From Burkholderia sp. Bp8963 (GTDB lineage Bacteria > Pseudomonadota > Gammaproteobacteria > Burkholderiales > Burkholderiaceae), in assembly GCF_003854275.1 (NCBI RefSeq), contig NZ_QTQP01000033.1, forward strand, positions 21,682 to 85,681: 64,000 bases of DNA, given 5' to 3'. Position numbers and translations under genes: made by a program. The notes beneath the pieces are model-generated. The model worked only from the letters and a program-made list of their open reading frames with translations. It did no database searches and was not told the origin of the DNA. Below are positions 50,290 through 61,577 of this stretch, piece by piece. Each line of letters opens with the position of its first letter. Position 1 is the stretch's first letter.

Positions 50290-52218
50290 ATGAACGACAC
50301 GACCCACGCGACCCACGCGACTGACGCGGTCCACGCGCCGCACTCGCCGACGCAACAACATTCGCTGCAGGCACTCGCGATTGCTGCGATCGGCGTCGTG
50401 TTCGGCGACATCGGCACGAGCCCGCTGTATTCGCTGAAAGAGGCGTTCAGCCCCGCGCACGGCATCCCGCTTACCGAAGGCTCGATTCTCGGGGTGATCT
50501 CGCTGCTGTTCTGGGCAATCATCCTGGTGGTCGGGATCAAATACCTGCTGTTCGTGATGCGCGCCGACAACAACGGCGAGGGCGGCGTACTGGCGCTGAT
50601 GGCGCTGTCGCTGCGGCCGCTCGATTCGAAGAGCCGCGTGACGGGCGCGCTGATGGCACTCGGGATTTTCGGCGCGTGCATGTTCTACGGCGACGCGGTG
50701 ATCACGCCGGCGATCTCGGTGATGTCGGCGGTCGAAGGTCTCGAGATTGCGACCCCGCACCTGTCCCATCTCGTGTTGCCGATCACGATCGTGATCCTGA
50801 TCGCGCTGTTCTGGATCCAGCGCCACGGCACCGCGACGGTCGGCAAGCTGTTCGGCCCGATCATGGTGCTGTGGTTCGTCGCGATCGCGGCGCTCGGCGT
50901 GTATCACATCGCACGCGTGCCGGGCATCATCGCGGCAATCAATCCGTACTACGCGGTGTCGTTCATGTCGGCCCACGTGTTGCAGGCCTACGTCGTGCTT
51001 GGCTCGGTCGTGCTGGTGCTGACGGGTGCCGAAGCGCTGTACGCGGACATGGGCCATTTCGGCGCGAAGCCGATCCGCCTCGCCGCGTACGGGCTCGTGA
51101 TGCCGTCGCTCGTGCTCAACTATTTCGGCCAGGGCGCGCTGCTGATCCAGAACCCGAAGGCGATCGAGAACCCGTTCTTCCTGCTCGCACCCGACTGGGG
51201 GCTGCTGCCGCTCGTCATCCTGTCGACGGTCGCGACCGTGATCGCGTCGCAGGCGGTGATTTCCGGCGCCTATTCGCTGACCTCGCAGGCGATCCAGCTC
51301 GGCTACGTGCCGCGCATGAAGGTGCTGCACACGTCCGAACTGGCGATCGGCCAGATCTATGTGCCGGTCGTGAACTGGCTGCTGCTGTTCGTGATCCTCT
51401 GCATCGTGATCGGCTTCAAGAGCTCGGACAACCTCGCCGCCGCATACGGAATCGCGGTGACCGCGACGATGGTGATCACGACCGTGCTCGCCGCGGTCGT
51501 GATGGTGAAGGTGTGGAACTGGAACAGGCTGCTGGTCGGCGCGATCATCGCCGTGTTCATGGCGGTCGACCTCGGCTTCTTCGGCGCGAACCTGCTGAAG
51601 GTCGCGCAGGGCGGCTGGCTGCCGCTCGGCATCGGCGCGCTGCTGTTCTTCCTGCTGATGACCTGGTACAAGGGGCGTCACATCGTCAAGGAGCGCACGG
51701 CGGCCGACGGTATCCCGCTCGAGCCGTTCCTGCAGGGCTTGCTTGCGCATCCGCCGCACCGCGTGTCGGGCACCGCGATCTACCTGACCGGCAACGACAA
51801 GCTCGTGCCCGTCAGCCTGCTGCACAACCTGAAGCACAACAAGGTGCTGCACGAGCGCACCATCTTCCTCACGTTCGTGACGCGCGACATCCCGTATGTG
51901 CGCGACGACAAGCGGCTGAGTTCGCGCGACGCGGGCGGCGGCCTGTATATCGTGAGGGCCGAATACGGCTTCAACGAGACGCCGGACGTGAAGGCGGTGC
52001 TCGAGGAATTCGGGCGCACGCACGAGATGACGTTCGAACTGATGGATACGTCGTTCTTCCTCGCTCGTGAAACGGTCGTGCCGACGCAGCTGCCCGGCAT
52101 GTCGATCTGGCGCGAACGCGTGTTCGCGTGGATGCACCAGAATGCCGCGAAGCCGACCGACTTCTTCGCGATTCCGGCCAACCGCGTGGTCGAGCTCGGC
52201 ACGAAGATCGAGATCTGA
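50290..52218 (+). CDS. kup: Low-affinity potassium transporter Kup
   Basis: A 642-residue KUP/HAK-type K+ uptake protein with about twelve membrane helices followed by a cytoplasmic C-terminal domain. Signatures are AIGVVFGDIGTSPLYSLKE near the N-terminus, FYGDAVITPAISVMSAVEGLE and ADMGHFGAKPIRLA. The N-terminus has short repeats of Thr-His-Ala (DTTHATHATDAVHAPHS). The start was set at MNDTT; the further open frame upstream has no support. Confidence 0.95.
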   Translation: MNDTTHATHATDAVHAPHSPTQQHSLQALAIAAIGVVFGDIGTSPLYSLKEAFSPAHGIPLTEGSILGVISLLFWAIILVVGIKYLLFVMRADNNGEGGVLALMALSLRPLDSKSRVTGALMALGIFGACMFYGDAVITPAISVMSAVEGLEIATPHLSHLVLPITIVILIALFWIQRHGTATVGKLFGPIMVLWFVAIAALGVYHIARVPGIIAAINPYYAVSFMSAHVLQAYVVLGSVVLVLTGAEALYADMGHFGAKPIRLAAYGLVMPSLVLNYFGQGALLIQNPKAIENPFFLLAPDWGLLPLVILSTVATVIASQAVISGAYSLTSQAIQLGYVPRMKVLHTSELAIGQIYVPVVNWLLLFVILCIVIGFKSSDNLAAAYGIAVTATMVITTVLAAVVMVKVWNWNRLLVGAIIAVFMAVDLGFFGANLLKVAQGGWLPLGIGALLFFLLMTWYKGRHIVKERTAADGIPLEPFLQGLLAHPPHRVSGTAIYLTGNDKLVPVSLLHNLKHNKVLHERTIFLTFVTRDIPYVRDDKRLSSRDAGGGLYIVRAEYGFNETPDVKAVLEEFGRTHEMTFELMDTSFFLARETVVPTQLPGMSIWRERVFAWMHQNAAKPTDFFAIPANRVVELGTKIEI

Positions 52219-52256
52219 CGCGACGGCGGGACGCGAGTCCCGTCAGTCACGGAACG

Positions 52257-52287
52257 AAAAAAAGCCCCGCCATCGAGCGGGGCTTTC
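52257..52287. terminator. Bidirectional terminator between kup and tex
   Basis: AAAAAAAGCCCCGC-catcga-GCGGGGCTTTC. The long A-run makes it strong for tex on the minus strand and moderate for kup. Immediately to the right a 12-bp near-repeat (TTTCCGCGATTG TTTCCGCGATTT) follows. Confidence 0.9.
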
Positions 52288-52331
52288 TGTTTCCGCGATT
52301 GTTTCCGCGATTTTTGCCGTGATCGCGGGGC

Positions 52332-54671
<2,340 letters not shown>

Positions 54672-54821
54672 GTCGTGGATGATCTGCCTGCTGATATCGC
54701 GGCGCGGGCCGGCGGGGCCCGCGTGGCGGGGCTCTCGCTGCGCGCCCGGCGATCCTGACGCCGCGGGTGAGTGAAGCGGGGCATTTTGCCATAAATGGCG
54801 AAGCGCCCATCCGCGGGGTGA

Positions 54822-54827
54822 TAGAAT
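54822..54827 (+). promoter_or_regulatory. Putative -10 box directly before the coiled-coil gene
   Basis: TAGAAT ends 7 bp before the ATG of the gene at 54835. With normal spacing the transcript would start at or next to the ATG. No Shine-Dalgarno sequence is present in TTGACCT. Confidence 0.45.
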
Positions 54828-54834
54828 TTGACCT

Positions 54835-55572
54835 ATGTCCCGCAGCTTTCCTACGACGTTGCCAACCTCCCGTTTTCCTCTCGTCGCGCTCGGCGCAGCG
54901 CTCGCTGCGGCTTTGTCCTTCGGGCCGGCCGGCGCGCACGCGCAGGCGTCGGCTGCCGCCGCTTCGGCGCCCGTTGCGAACGGCGCCGCCCCCGATTTCG
55001 ACGCCCGTCAAAAAGTGCTCAATCACCGCACGGCCGAAAACGATTATCGTTATGCGGTGGCGGAGCACGATTGCTACAGCAAGTTCTTCGTCAATTCCTG
55101 TCTCGGCAACGCGCGCGACAAGATGCGCGAGGAGCGCGCGAGCATCCGGCAGGAGCAGCTGGCGCTCGACGACGAGCAGCGCGCGGTGCGGGCGCAGCAG
55201 CGCGACCAGCAAATCGCGGTGAAACAGGCGCAAAATGCAGCGGAAGCGCCGCAGCGCGCAGCGAACGAAGCGGCCAACGCGGCCGCCTACCGCGACAAGC
55301 AGCAGCAAAACGCGCTGAAGCAAACGCAGCGTGGCGCGGAAGGCCCGCAGCACGCGGCGAGCCGGCAGGCTTACGACCAGAAGCAGGCCGATTTCCAGCG
55401 CAAGCTCGACGCCGCGCACCAGCAGGCGGCCCAGAAGGCGCAGGAACGGGCGGACAACGCGGCGCGCTACGAGCAGAAGCAGAAGGAAGCAGCGCAGCAC
55501 AAGGCCGACGTGGAACAGCGGCAGAAGGAAGCGGCCGAGAAGGCCAGGCAGCAACAGCAGCAGGGGCAGTAA
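54835..55572 (+). CDS. Secreted coiled-coil protein of unknown function
   Basis: A 245-residue protein I do not recognise by name. A signal peptide is likely (about 1-36, ending AGAHAQA). The mature N-terminus has a compact motif with two cysteines, HDCYSKFFVNSCL (C80 and C89), which could form a disulfide in the periplasm. From about residue 92 to the end it is one long, highly charged, Ala/Gln/Arg/Lys/Glu-rich coiled-coil, TolA-like in composition. There is no membrane anchor other than the signal. Divergent from tex, with a DUF465 gene following 81 bp later. Confidence 0.8.
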   Translation: MSRSFPTTLPTSRFPLVALGAALAAALSFGPAGAHAQASAAAASAPVANGAAPDFDARQKVLNHRTAENDYRYAVAEHDCYSKFFVNSCLGNARDKMREERASIRQEQLALDDEQRAVRAQQRDQQIAVKQAQNAAEAPQRAANEAANAAAYRDKQQQNALKQTQRGAEGPQHAASRQAYDQKQADFQRKLDAAHQQAAQKAQERADNAARYEQKQKEAAQHKADVEQRQKEAAEKARQQQQQGQ

Positions 55573-55653
55573 CGTGTTGGAACGTTGAACCGGGCAGCAG
55601 TCCCGAGCGCGCCGGCGTGCAACCCGGCGTGCTGCTTCGATGAGGAGGTGCAT

Positions 55654-55869
55654 ATGCAAAACCGTCACGCGGAACAGCAGCAGGAATTGCACAACCGTTT
55701 GGCTTCATTGGAGGAGCTCCATGCTCAGCTCGCTCGTGAGATCGAGCTGAAGGAAGGGCGGTCCGACATCGACGACATCACACTGCACAGGCTGAAGAAG
55801 GAAAAGCTTGCGGCCAAAGACAAAATCATCATGCTGCAATCGCAGCTGGAACCGGATAAGCGCGCCTGA
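55654..55869 (+). CDS. YdcH/DUF465 family small protein
   Basis: A 71-residue helical protein of the DUF465 (YdcH) family: RLASLEELHAQLAREIEL, then TLHRLKKEKLAAKDKI, a helical hairpin rich in charged residues. GAGGAGG at the proper distance fixes the ATG at 55654 rather than an earlier in-frame codon. Function unknown. Confidence 0.88.
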   Translation: MQNRHAEQQQELHNRLASLEELHAQLAREIELKEGRSDIDDITLHRLKKEKLAAKDKIIMLQSQLEPDKRA

Positions 55870-55925
55870 GCGCGGCCTGGCAAGCGCCGGCGCCGCAACG
55901 GGCGCTGGACACAGGAACGCTTGCC

Positions 55926-58187
55926 TTGAATTCACCGCTTGAAGCCACCCCCGATGCCCGGCGAGACAGCTCGTCCGCCGGGCGCGTTCGTGCGCCCGAA
56001 GCTGCCTTCGAGCTGAGCCGCAAGCGCGTCGACGAACTCGACACGATCTTCGGCGACGGCGGGCTGTTCGCGCGCGCGCTCGACGGCTACCGGCCCCGTG
56101 CGTCGCAGATCGAGATGGCGCGCGCGGTTGCGGCTGCGATGGAGGCATCCGCGCGCCGGATGCCCGAACCCGAGATCTTCGACACGCGCAAGCGTCCGGC
56201 ACGCCGGTTGCAGAACGATGCAGACAAGGGCAGCGCGGCCGAGGCCGGCGCGGACGGCGGCGCCGATGCGGATGCGGACAGCGACGCCGGTGACGCCGGC
56301 GACAACACGTTGATCGTCGAGGCCGGCACGGGCACCGGCAAGACCTATGCGTATCTCGTGCCCGCGATGCTATGGGGTGGCAAGGTCATCGTGTCGACGG
56401 GCACCAAGCACCTGCAGGACCAGCTGTTCCAGCGCGACATCCCGACCGTGCGCGACGCGCTCGCGGTGCCGGTGACGGTCGCGATGCTGAAGGGGCGCGC
56501 GAACTATCTGTGCCACTACTACCTGCAGCGCACGGCCGACAACGGGCGGCTGCCATCGCGCCAGGACACGGCCTACCTGCAGGAAATCGTCCGCTTCGCG
56601 AAGATCACGAAGAGCGGCGACAAGGCCGAACTCGCGAGCGTGCCGGAGACGTCGCCCGTGTGGTCGATGGTCACGTCGACCCGCGACAACTGCCTCGGCC
56701 AGGAATGCCCGCACTACAAGGATTGCTTCGTGATGCAGGCGCGGCGTGAGGCCCAGCAGGCCGACGTCGTCGTCGTCAATCACCACCTGTTCTTCGCGGA
56801 CATCATGCTGCGCGACACCGGCATGGCCGAGCTGCTGCCGACCGCAAACACGGTCATCTTCGACGAGGCGCACCAGCTGCCCGAGACGGCGACGCTGTTC
56901 TTCGGCGAGACGCTGTCGACGACGCAGATCCTCGAGCTCGCGCGCGACACGGTCGCGGAAGGCCTGAGCCACGCGCGCGACGCGGTCGAGTGGGTGAAGC
57001 TCGGCGGCGCGCTCGAGCGCGCGGCGCGGGACCTGCGGCTCGCGTTCGCGGACGACACGATCGTGCGCATGTCGCTCGCGCAGCTCGGCGACGACCACCC
57101 GATGTTCGGTGCGCTCGACGGGCTCGAGGCCGCGCTCGATGCGCTCGCATCGGCGCTCGCGAGCCAGGCCGAACGGGCGGAATCGCTCGGCGCATGCCTG
57201 CGGCGCGCGCGCGAGCTGCAGGAACTGCTGGCCGGCTGGGTCGCACCGGGCGCCGCACAGGAGGCCGCTCGGGCCGAAGCGTCCGGGCCGACGGCCGGCG
57301 CTGGCGACGACCTCAACGAGAAAGTGCGCTGGGTCGAGGTGTTCTCGCATACCGTCCAGCTGCACGAAACGCCGCTGTCGGTCGCGCCGATCTTCGCGAA
57401 ACAGCGCGCCGGCGTGCCGCGCGCATGGGTCTTCACGTCGGCGACGCTGTCGGTGCGCGGCGATTTCACGCACTATGCGGCACAAATGGGGCTCAGCTCG
57501 CGCCGTTCGATGACGCTCGCGAGCCCGTTCGACTACCAGACGCAGGGGCTGCTGTACGTGCCGCGCAACCTGCCGCAGCCGTCGTCGCCGGCGTTCACGG
57601 ATGCTGTATTCGACGCCGCGCTGCCGGCGATCGAGGCGTCGGGCGGCGGGGTATTCATGCTGTGCACGACGTTGCGCGCGGTCGACCGGATCGCCGCGAA
57701 GCTGCGTGACGTGATCGAATCGCGTGGCTGGAATACGCCGCTCCTCGTGCAGGGCGATGCGAGCCGCACCGAGCTGCTCGACCGCTTCCGTGCATACGGC
57801 AACGCGATCCTCGTCGGCAGCCAGAGCTTCTGGGAAGGCGTTGACGTGCGCGGCGACGCGCTGTCGCTCGTCGTGATCGACAAGCTGCCGTTCGCGCCGC
57901 CCGACGATCCGGTGCTGGCCGCGCGCCTCGAGGCACTGACGAAGAAGGGCTTGAGCCCGTTTGCCGTGCATCAGCTGCCGCAGGCGGTGATCACGCTGAA
58001 GCAGGGCGCGGGTCGTCTGATTCGCGCGGAAACGGATCGCGGCGTGCTGATGATCTGCGACACGCGCCTCGTCGACAAGCCCTACGGGCGCCGGATCTGG
58101 CAGAGCCTGCCGCCGTTCAAGCGCACCCGCGAGATCGAGGTCGTCGAGGAGTTCTTCGCCGAACACCGGGCGGCCAGGCGCGTGTAA
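55926..58187 (+). CDS. DinG/YoaA-type ATP-dependent DNA helicase with Fe-S cluster
   Basis: A 753-residue superfamily 2 XPD-like helicase. Walker A is EAGTGTGKTYAYLVPA, the iron-sulfur cysteines are spread from NYLCHYYLQ to DNCLGQECPHYKDC (four Cys), the DEAH box is FDEAHQLPE, and late motifs include GSQSFWEGVDVRGD and QGAGRLIR. An Asp/Ala-rich insertion (DADADSDAGDAGD) separates the Q-like N-terminus from Walker A. Such enzymes unwind 5'-tailed DNA, R-loops or damage-related structures. Start is TTG with AGGA 9 bp upstream. YoaA and DinG cannot be separated here. Confidence 0.9.
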   Translation: MNSPLEATPDARRDSSSAGRVRAPEAAFELSRKRVDELDTIFGDGGLFARALDGYRPRASQIEMARAVAAAMEASARRMPEPEIFDTRKRPARRLQNDADKGSAAEAGADGGADADADSDAGDAGDNTLIVEAGTGTGKTYAYLVPAMLWGGKVIVSTGTKHLQDQLFQRDIPTVRDALAVPVTVAMLKGRANYLCHYYLQRTADNGRLPSRQDTAYLQEIVRFAKITKSGDKAELASVPETSPVWSMVTSTRDNCLGQECPHYKDCFVMQARREAQQADVVVVNHHLFFADIMLRDTGMAELLPTANTVIFDEAHQLPETATLFFGETLSTTQILELARDTVAEGLSHARDAVEWVKLGGALERAARDLRLAFADDTIVRMSLAQLGDDHPMFGALDGLEAALDALASALASQAERAESLGACLRRARELQELLAGWVAPGAAQEAARAEASGPTAGAGDDLNEKVRWVEVFSHTVQLHETPLSVAPIFAKQRAGVPRAWVFTSATLSVRGDFTHYAAQMGLSSRRSMTLASPFDYQTQGLLYVPRNLPQPSSPAFTDAVFDAALPAIEASGGGVFMLCTTLRAVDRIAAKLRDVIESRGWNTPLLVQGDASRTELLDRFRAYGNAILVGSQSFWEGVDVRGDALSLVVIDKLPFAPPDDPVLAARLEALTKKGLSPFAVHQLPQAVITLKQGAGRLIRAETDRGVLMICDTRLVDKPYGRRIWQSLPPFKRTREIEVVEEFFAEHRAARRV

Positions 58188-58240
58188 TCGCTACGCGCCG
58201 GCCGGCCGCGCGCGGTGCGTTGCGGCCGGTCGACAGGGAC

Positions 58241-58270
58241 AAAAAAACCGGCCGCAAGGGCCGGTTTTTT
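58241..58270. terminator. Bidirectional terminator between the helicase gene and bamD
   Basis: AAAAAAACCGGCC-gcaag-GGCCGGTTTTTT: symmetrical stem with A-run and T-run, able to end both converging genes. Stem sequence closely resembles the terminator at 32567-32595. Confidence 0.95.
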
Positions 58271-58311
58271 GCTGGACACTGCGGGATGCATGCGGGATGC
58301 AACCCGGTCGG

Positions 58312-59136
58312 TCAGAACTGCCACCACGACTTCTTCGCCCCGGGGCGCGCGTGGCCCGTGACGTACGGGCTGTCCGGGAACGTGCCCGCGAGCACACGCT
58401 TCGTGTCCTCGGCGAGTTGCGGCTGGTTCAGCTTGCCGTATGACAGGATCATGATGTGCAGTGCATCCTCGATCGCCGGCGCGCCCTTGTAGTCCTTGAT
58501 CGCGAGCTGGGCACGATTGATTGCCGCGACATATGCGCCGCGGCGGTAGTAGTAGTCCGCGGCGTGCACTTCGTGCGACGCGAGCGCGTTGACGATATAG
58601 CGCATCCGGGCCGCGGCGTCGGGCGCGTACTTGCTCTTCGGGTAACGATCGACGACGACCTTGAACGCATCGTACGACTCGCGCAGCGCCTGCGGGTCGC
58701 GTTCGCTCATGTCCTGGCCGGAGAAACGGCCGAACAGGCCCAGGTCGTCGTTGAAGTGGATCATCCCCTTCAGGTAGTACGCGTACGGGATATCCGGATG
58801 ATCGGGGTGGAGCTGGATGAAGCGGTCGACGGCCTGGTCGGCGGCAGCCGCTTCGTTGTCCTTCCAGTTGCAATATGCAACGTTGATCTGCGCCTGCTGC
58901 GCGAAATGCCCGAACGGGTCGCGACCCTGCAGCGCCTCGAAGTATTTCGCGCACTTGCCCCAGTCGCCGCCGGACAGCGCGTCCTGGGCCTCTGAGTATA
59001 ATTTGTTGCTCGACCAGGTCGCTGTCTCGTCCTGCTTCTGCGGCAAGCCGTGGCAGCCCGCGATGAGGGCCGCGGCTGCAACCGCCGTAGCCCGGGCGAC
59101 GACGGTTCTTGCCGCACGTTTGGTCGAATTCATCAT
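58312..59136 (-). CDS. bamD: Outer-membrane assembly lipoprotein BamD
   Basis: A 274-residue lipoprotein with lipobox LIAGC (C28) and five TPR-like helical repeats (YSEAQDALSGGDWGKCAKYFEAL, AVDRFIQLHPDHPDIPYAYYLKG and others). It is the essential scaffold of the BAM complex with BamA. AGGA on the minus strand, 9 bp before, supports the ATG at 59136; a second ATG follows directly. It is divergent from rluD, 41 bp apart. Confidence 0.95.
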   Translation of the reverse strand: MMNSTKRAARTVVARATAVAAAALIAGCHGLPQKQDETATWSSNKLYSEAQDALSGGDWGKCAKYFEALQGRDPFGHFAQQAQINVAYCNWKDNEAAAADQAVDRFIQLHPDHPDIPYAYYLKGMIHFNDDLGLFGRFSGQDMSERDPQALRESYDAFKVVVDRYPKSKYAPDAAARMRYIVNALASHEVHAADYYYRRGAYVAAINRAQLAIKDYKGAPAIEDALHIMILSYGKLNQPQLAEDTKRVLAGTFPDSPYVTGHARPGAKKSWWQF

Positions 59137-59177
59137 GCTCGCATGTCCTAGCTTCAAGTCTCGGTGACCCAGTCTAA

Positions 59178-60377
59178 ATGACCCGTTCAAGTTCGCAGAA
59201 TGCCCAGCCGGGCAAGCCAAATCGCGAAGATTATAGCCCAAGCGATCGGCCAGCCGACGCTGCTTCCGGCGATTCGCTCGACGACGATCTGACCGGCGAC
59301 GCGCTGCAGTCGTCCGTCGTGCCGCCAGTTGCGGCCGACGAAGCGCCGCGCGTCGTCGAAGTTCCCGCGTCGCTTGCCGGCGAACGCCTCGACAAGGCGC
59401 TCGCCCAACTCTTTCCCGAATTCTCCCGCAGCCGGCTGCAGAGCTGGATCGACGCCCAGCGGGTGCGCATCGATGGCGCGCCCGCGAAGGTCCGCCAGCC
59501 GGTGCCGCTCGGCGCGACCATCGAGCTCGTGCCCGACCTCCTGCCGGAGCAGCTCGCGTTCACGCCGGAGCCGGTGCCGCTCGACATCGTCTACGAGGAC
59601 GACGCGCTCGTCGTCATCAACAAGCCGGCGGGCCTCGTCGTGCATCCCGCGGCGGGCAACTGGAGCGGCACGATCCTCAACGGGTTGCTGCACCGCTACG
59701 GCGACGCGGCGGCCGGCCTGCCGCGCGCCGGCATCGTCCACCGGCTCGACAAGGAAACGTCGGGCCTGATGGTGGTTGCGCGCACGCTCGCTGCCCAGAC
59801 CGATCTCGTCCGCCAGCTGCAGGCGCGCACCGTGAAGCGCCGCTATTTTGCGCTCGTGTGGGGCACGATGCCCGAAGAAGGCACGATCGACGCGCCGATC
59901 GGCCGCGATCCGCGCGAGCGCACCCGGATGGCGGTCGTGACGGGCGCGTCGGGCAAGCCCGCACGCACGCATTTCCGCACGGTTGACACATGTTTGTGGC
60001 AACGTCAGCCGGTTTCGGCGATCCAGTGCGATCTCGAGACGGGCCGCACCCACCAGATCCGCGTGCATTGCTCGCACGTCGGGCATCCGCTGCTCGGCGA
60101 CCCGGTGTACGGGCGCGCGCGCGGCAAGCGGTCGGTGCAGCCGCTGCCGGACGGCTTCGCGCGGCAGGCGCTGCACGCGTGGCGCCTTGGTCTCGTGCAT
60201 CCGGTGACGGGCAGGACGATGCAATGGCGCTGCCCGCTGCCGGACGACATGACCGCGCTCGTCGAGGCGCTCGGATTCGGGCAGGACAACGCCGATTTCG
60301 ACGATGAAGGGGCGTACGACGACGATTTCGGCGGCGAGTATGACGACGAGCCGTATCAGGACGATGAGGAGGAGTGA
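59178..60377 (+). CDS. rluD: 23S rRNA pseudouridine synthase RluD
   Basis: A 399-residue synthase that modifies U1911, U1915 and U1917 of 23S rRNA. An N-terminal S4 domain (about 62-120, GERLDKALAQLFPEFSRSRL) is followed by the RluA-type catalytic domain with D191 in HRLDKETSGLMV. The C-terminal 30 residues are strongly acidic (Asp/Glu/Tyr) and unusual compared with E. coli RluD. The N-terminal 55 residues are also a low-complexity extension. It ends 6 bp before the pgeF ATG. Confidence 0.94.
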   Translation: MTRSSSQNAQPGKPNREDYSPSDRPADAASGDSLDDDLTGDALQSSVVPPVAADEAPRVVEVPASLAGERLDKALAQLFPEFSRSRLQSWIDAQRVRIDGAPAKVRQPVPLGATIELVPDLLPEQLAFTPEPVPLDIVYEDDALVVINKPAGLVVHPAAGNWSGTILNGLLHRYGDAAAGLPRAGIVHRLDKETSGLMVVARTLAAQTDLVRQLQARTVKRRYFALVWGTMPEEGTIDAPIGRDPRERTRMAVVTGASGKPARTHFRTVDTCLWQRQPVSAIQCDLETGRTHQIRVHCSHVGHPLLGDPVYGRARGKRSVQPLPDGFARQALHAWRLGLVHPVTGRTMQWRCPLPDDMTALVEALGFGQDNADFDDEGAYDDDFGGEYDDEPYQDDEEE

Positions 60378-60383
60378 GTGCCG

Positions 60384-61223
60384 ATGACGAATCTGGCGCC
60401 ATTGACGTGGCAGGACTGCGTGCAGCCCGACTGGCAGGTGTCGCCGCGCGTGCGCGCGCTGATCACGACGCGCGACGGCGGGGTCAGCGAGGGCCCGTGC
60501 GGGCGCTGGCAGGCGGGCGCCGCACAGCCGGGCGGGATGAATCTCGGTCTGCATACGGGCGACGATCCGGCACATGTCGCCGAGAACCGCGCGCGACTGC
60601 TGGCGCTCGCGGGCGAGCCGCGCGCGGCGTGGCTCGAGCAGGTGCACGGGGCACGGGTCGTGCGCGCGGACGAAGTGATCGCGGCCGATCCTGCTGCCGC
60701 CGCGCCGGTGCAGGCCGACGCGAGCGTGACGGACCGCGCGCATGCGATCTGCGTCGTGATGGTCGCCGACTGCCTGCCCGTGCTGCTGTGCGATGCGCAG
60801 GGGCGCGCGGTGGGCGCCGCGCACGCGGGCTGGCGCGGGCTTGCGGCCGGCATCGTCGAGGACACCGCGGCGCGCGTTGCAGCGCTTGCCGGCGGTGAGC
60901 CGGACGGCCTGCGCGCGTTCCTCGGGCCGGCGATCGGCCCGCACGCGTTCGAGGTCGGCGCGGACGTGCGCGACGCATTTCTCGACACGGCCCCGCAGTC
61001 GGAGCATGATGAAACCCGGCATGCGTTCGCCGCGATCGACGGCGCGCCCGGCAAGTATCTTGCCGATCTCTATGCGCTGGCCCGGCTGCGACTCGCGCGC
61101 GCGGGCGTGACGCACGTGAGCGGTGGCGGCGCGTGCACGGTCACCGAGCAGGCGCGCTTTTATTCTTATCGGCGCGACCGGGTGACGGGCCGCATGGCCG
61201 CTGCCATCTGGCTTGCCGATTGA
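60384..61223 (+). CDS. pgeF: Purine nucleoside phosphorylase/laccase-domain protein (YfiH/PgeF)
   Basis: A 279-residue protein of the YfiH/multicopper polyphenol oxidase family, reported in various organisms as a peptidoglycan-editing factor and as a nucleoside phosphorylase/deaminase. Motifs are LEQVHGARVV (His), VVMVADCLPVLLCDA (Cys) and GAAHAGWRGLAAG (His), the metal-binding His-Cys-His set. ATG 60384, 9 bp from a GAGGAGGAG ribosome-binding site, was preferred over GTG 60378. Usual partner of rluD. Confidence 0.93.
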   Translation: MTNLAPLTWQDCVQPDWQVSPRVRALITTRDGGVSEGPCGRWQAGAAQPGGMNLGLHTGDDPAHVAENRARLLALAGEPRAAWLEQVHGARVVRADEVIAADPAAAAPVQADASVTDRAHAICVVMVADCLPVLLCDAQGRAVGAAHAGWRGLAAGIVEDTAARVAALAGGEPDGLRAFLGPAIGPHAFEVGADVRDAFLDTAPQSEHDETRHAFAAIDGAPGKYLADLYALARLRLARAGVTHVSGGGACTVTEQARFYSYRRDRVTGRMAAAIWLAD

Positions 61224-61408
61224 TTTCGCGTTAGGCTTGCTGCGATGCAGAATCGATTTATCCCGGTATTTATGCGGCGTTTCGGCGTTGCTTGCGCGGT
61301 CGAATGAAAAAAAGCGAAGTCAAGCGGATCAAAATGTTTTCCCGTTCGCCGGAAGCCTTGTCCCGCCTGTTGTGCGTGGATTATCTCCGTGCCGAAAACG
61401 ACAATGGT

Positions 61409-61445
61409 TTGACGCAGTGCTTCACATGGGGAAAACGATAATGAT
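61409..61445 (+). promoter_or_regulatory. Putative phaC promoter region
   Basis: TTGACG (61409-61414) followed after about 19 bp by AACGAT and then TAATGAT. This is the only promoter-like stretch in the 354-bp gap between pgeF and phaC, which holds no gene that I can support. The spacing is not ideal, so the exact -10 is uncertain. Confidence 0.4.
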
Positions 61446-61577
61446 AAAAATACCGCACTGCGGCAGAATCTGGAGATGCCTCTCCAGAGCATGACGGCCC
61501 GGCTCGCTTGGCCGGCATGCCGCGCCACGAGCAGGATTTCCACGATAGACGCTCAGGAATCACCGGTAAGGCAGGTA

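Noticed and set aside
49993..52137. A 714-codon minus-strand frame opposite kup
   Set aside because: Arg/His/Asp-rich shadow of kup with no recognisable domain.
61224..61577. Small gene in the pgeF-phaC gap
   Set aside because: Only overlapping short frames without ribosome-binding sites or family resemblance; the interval looks like a promoter region.
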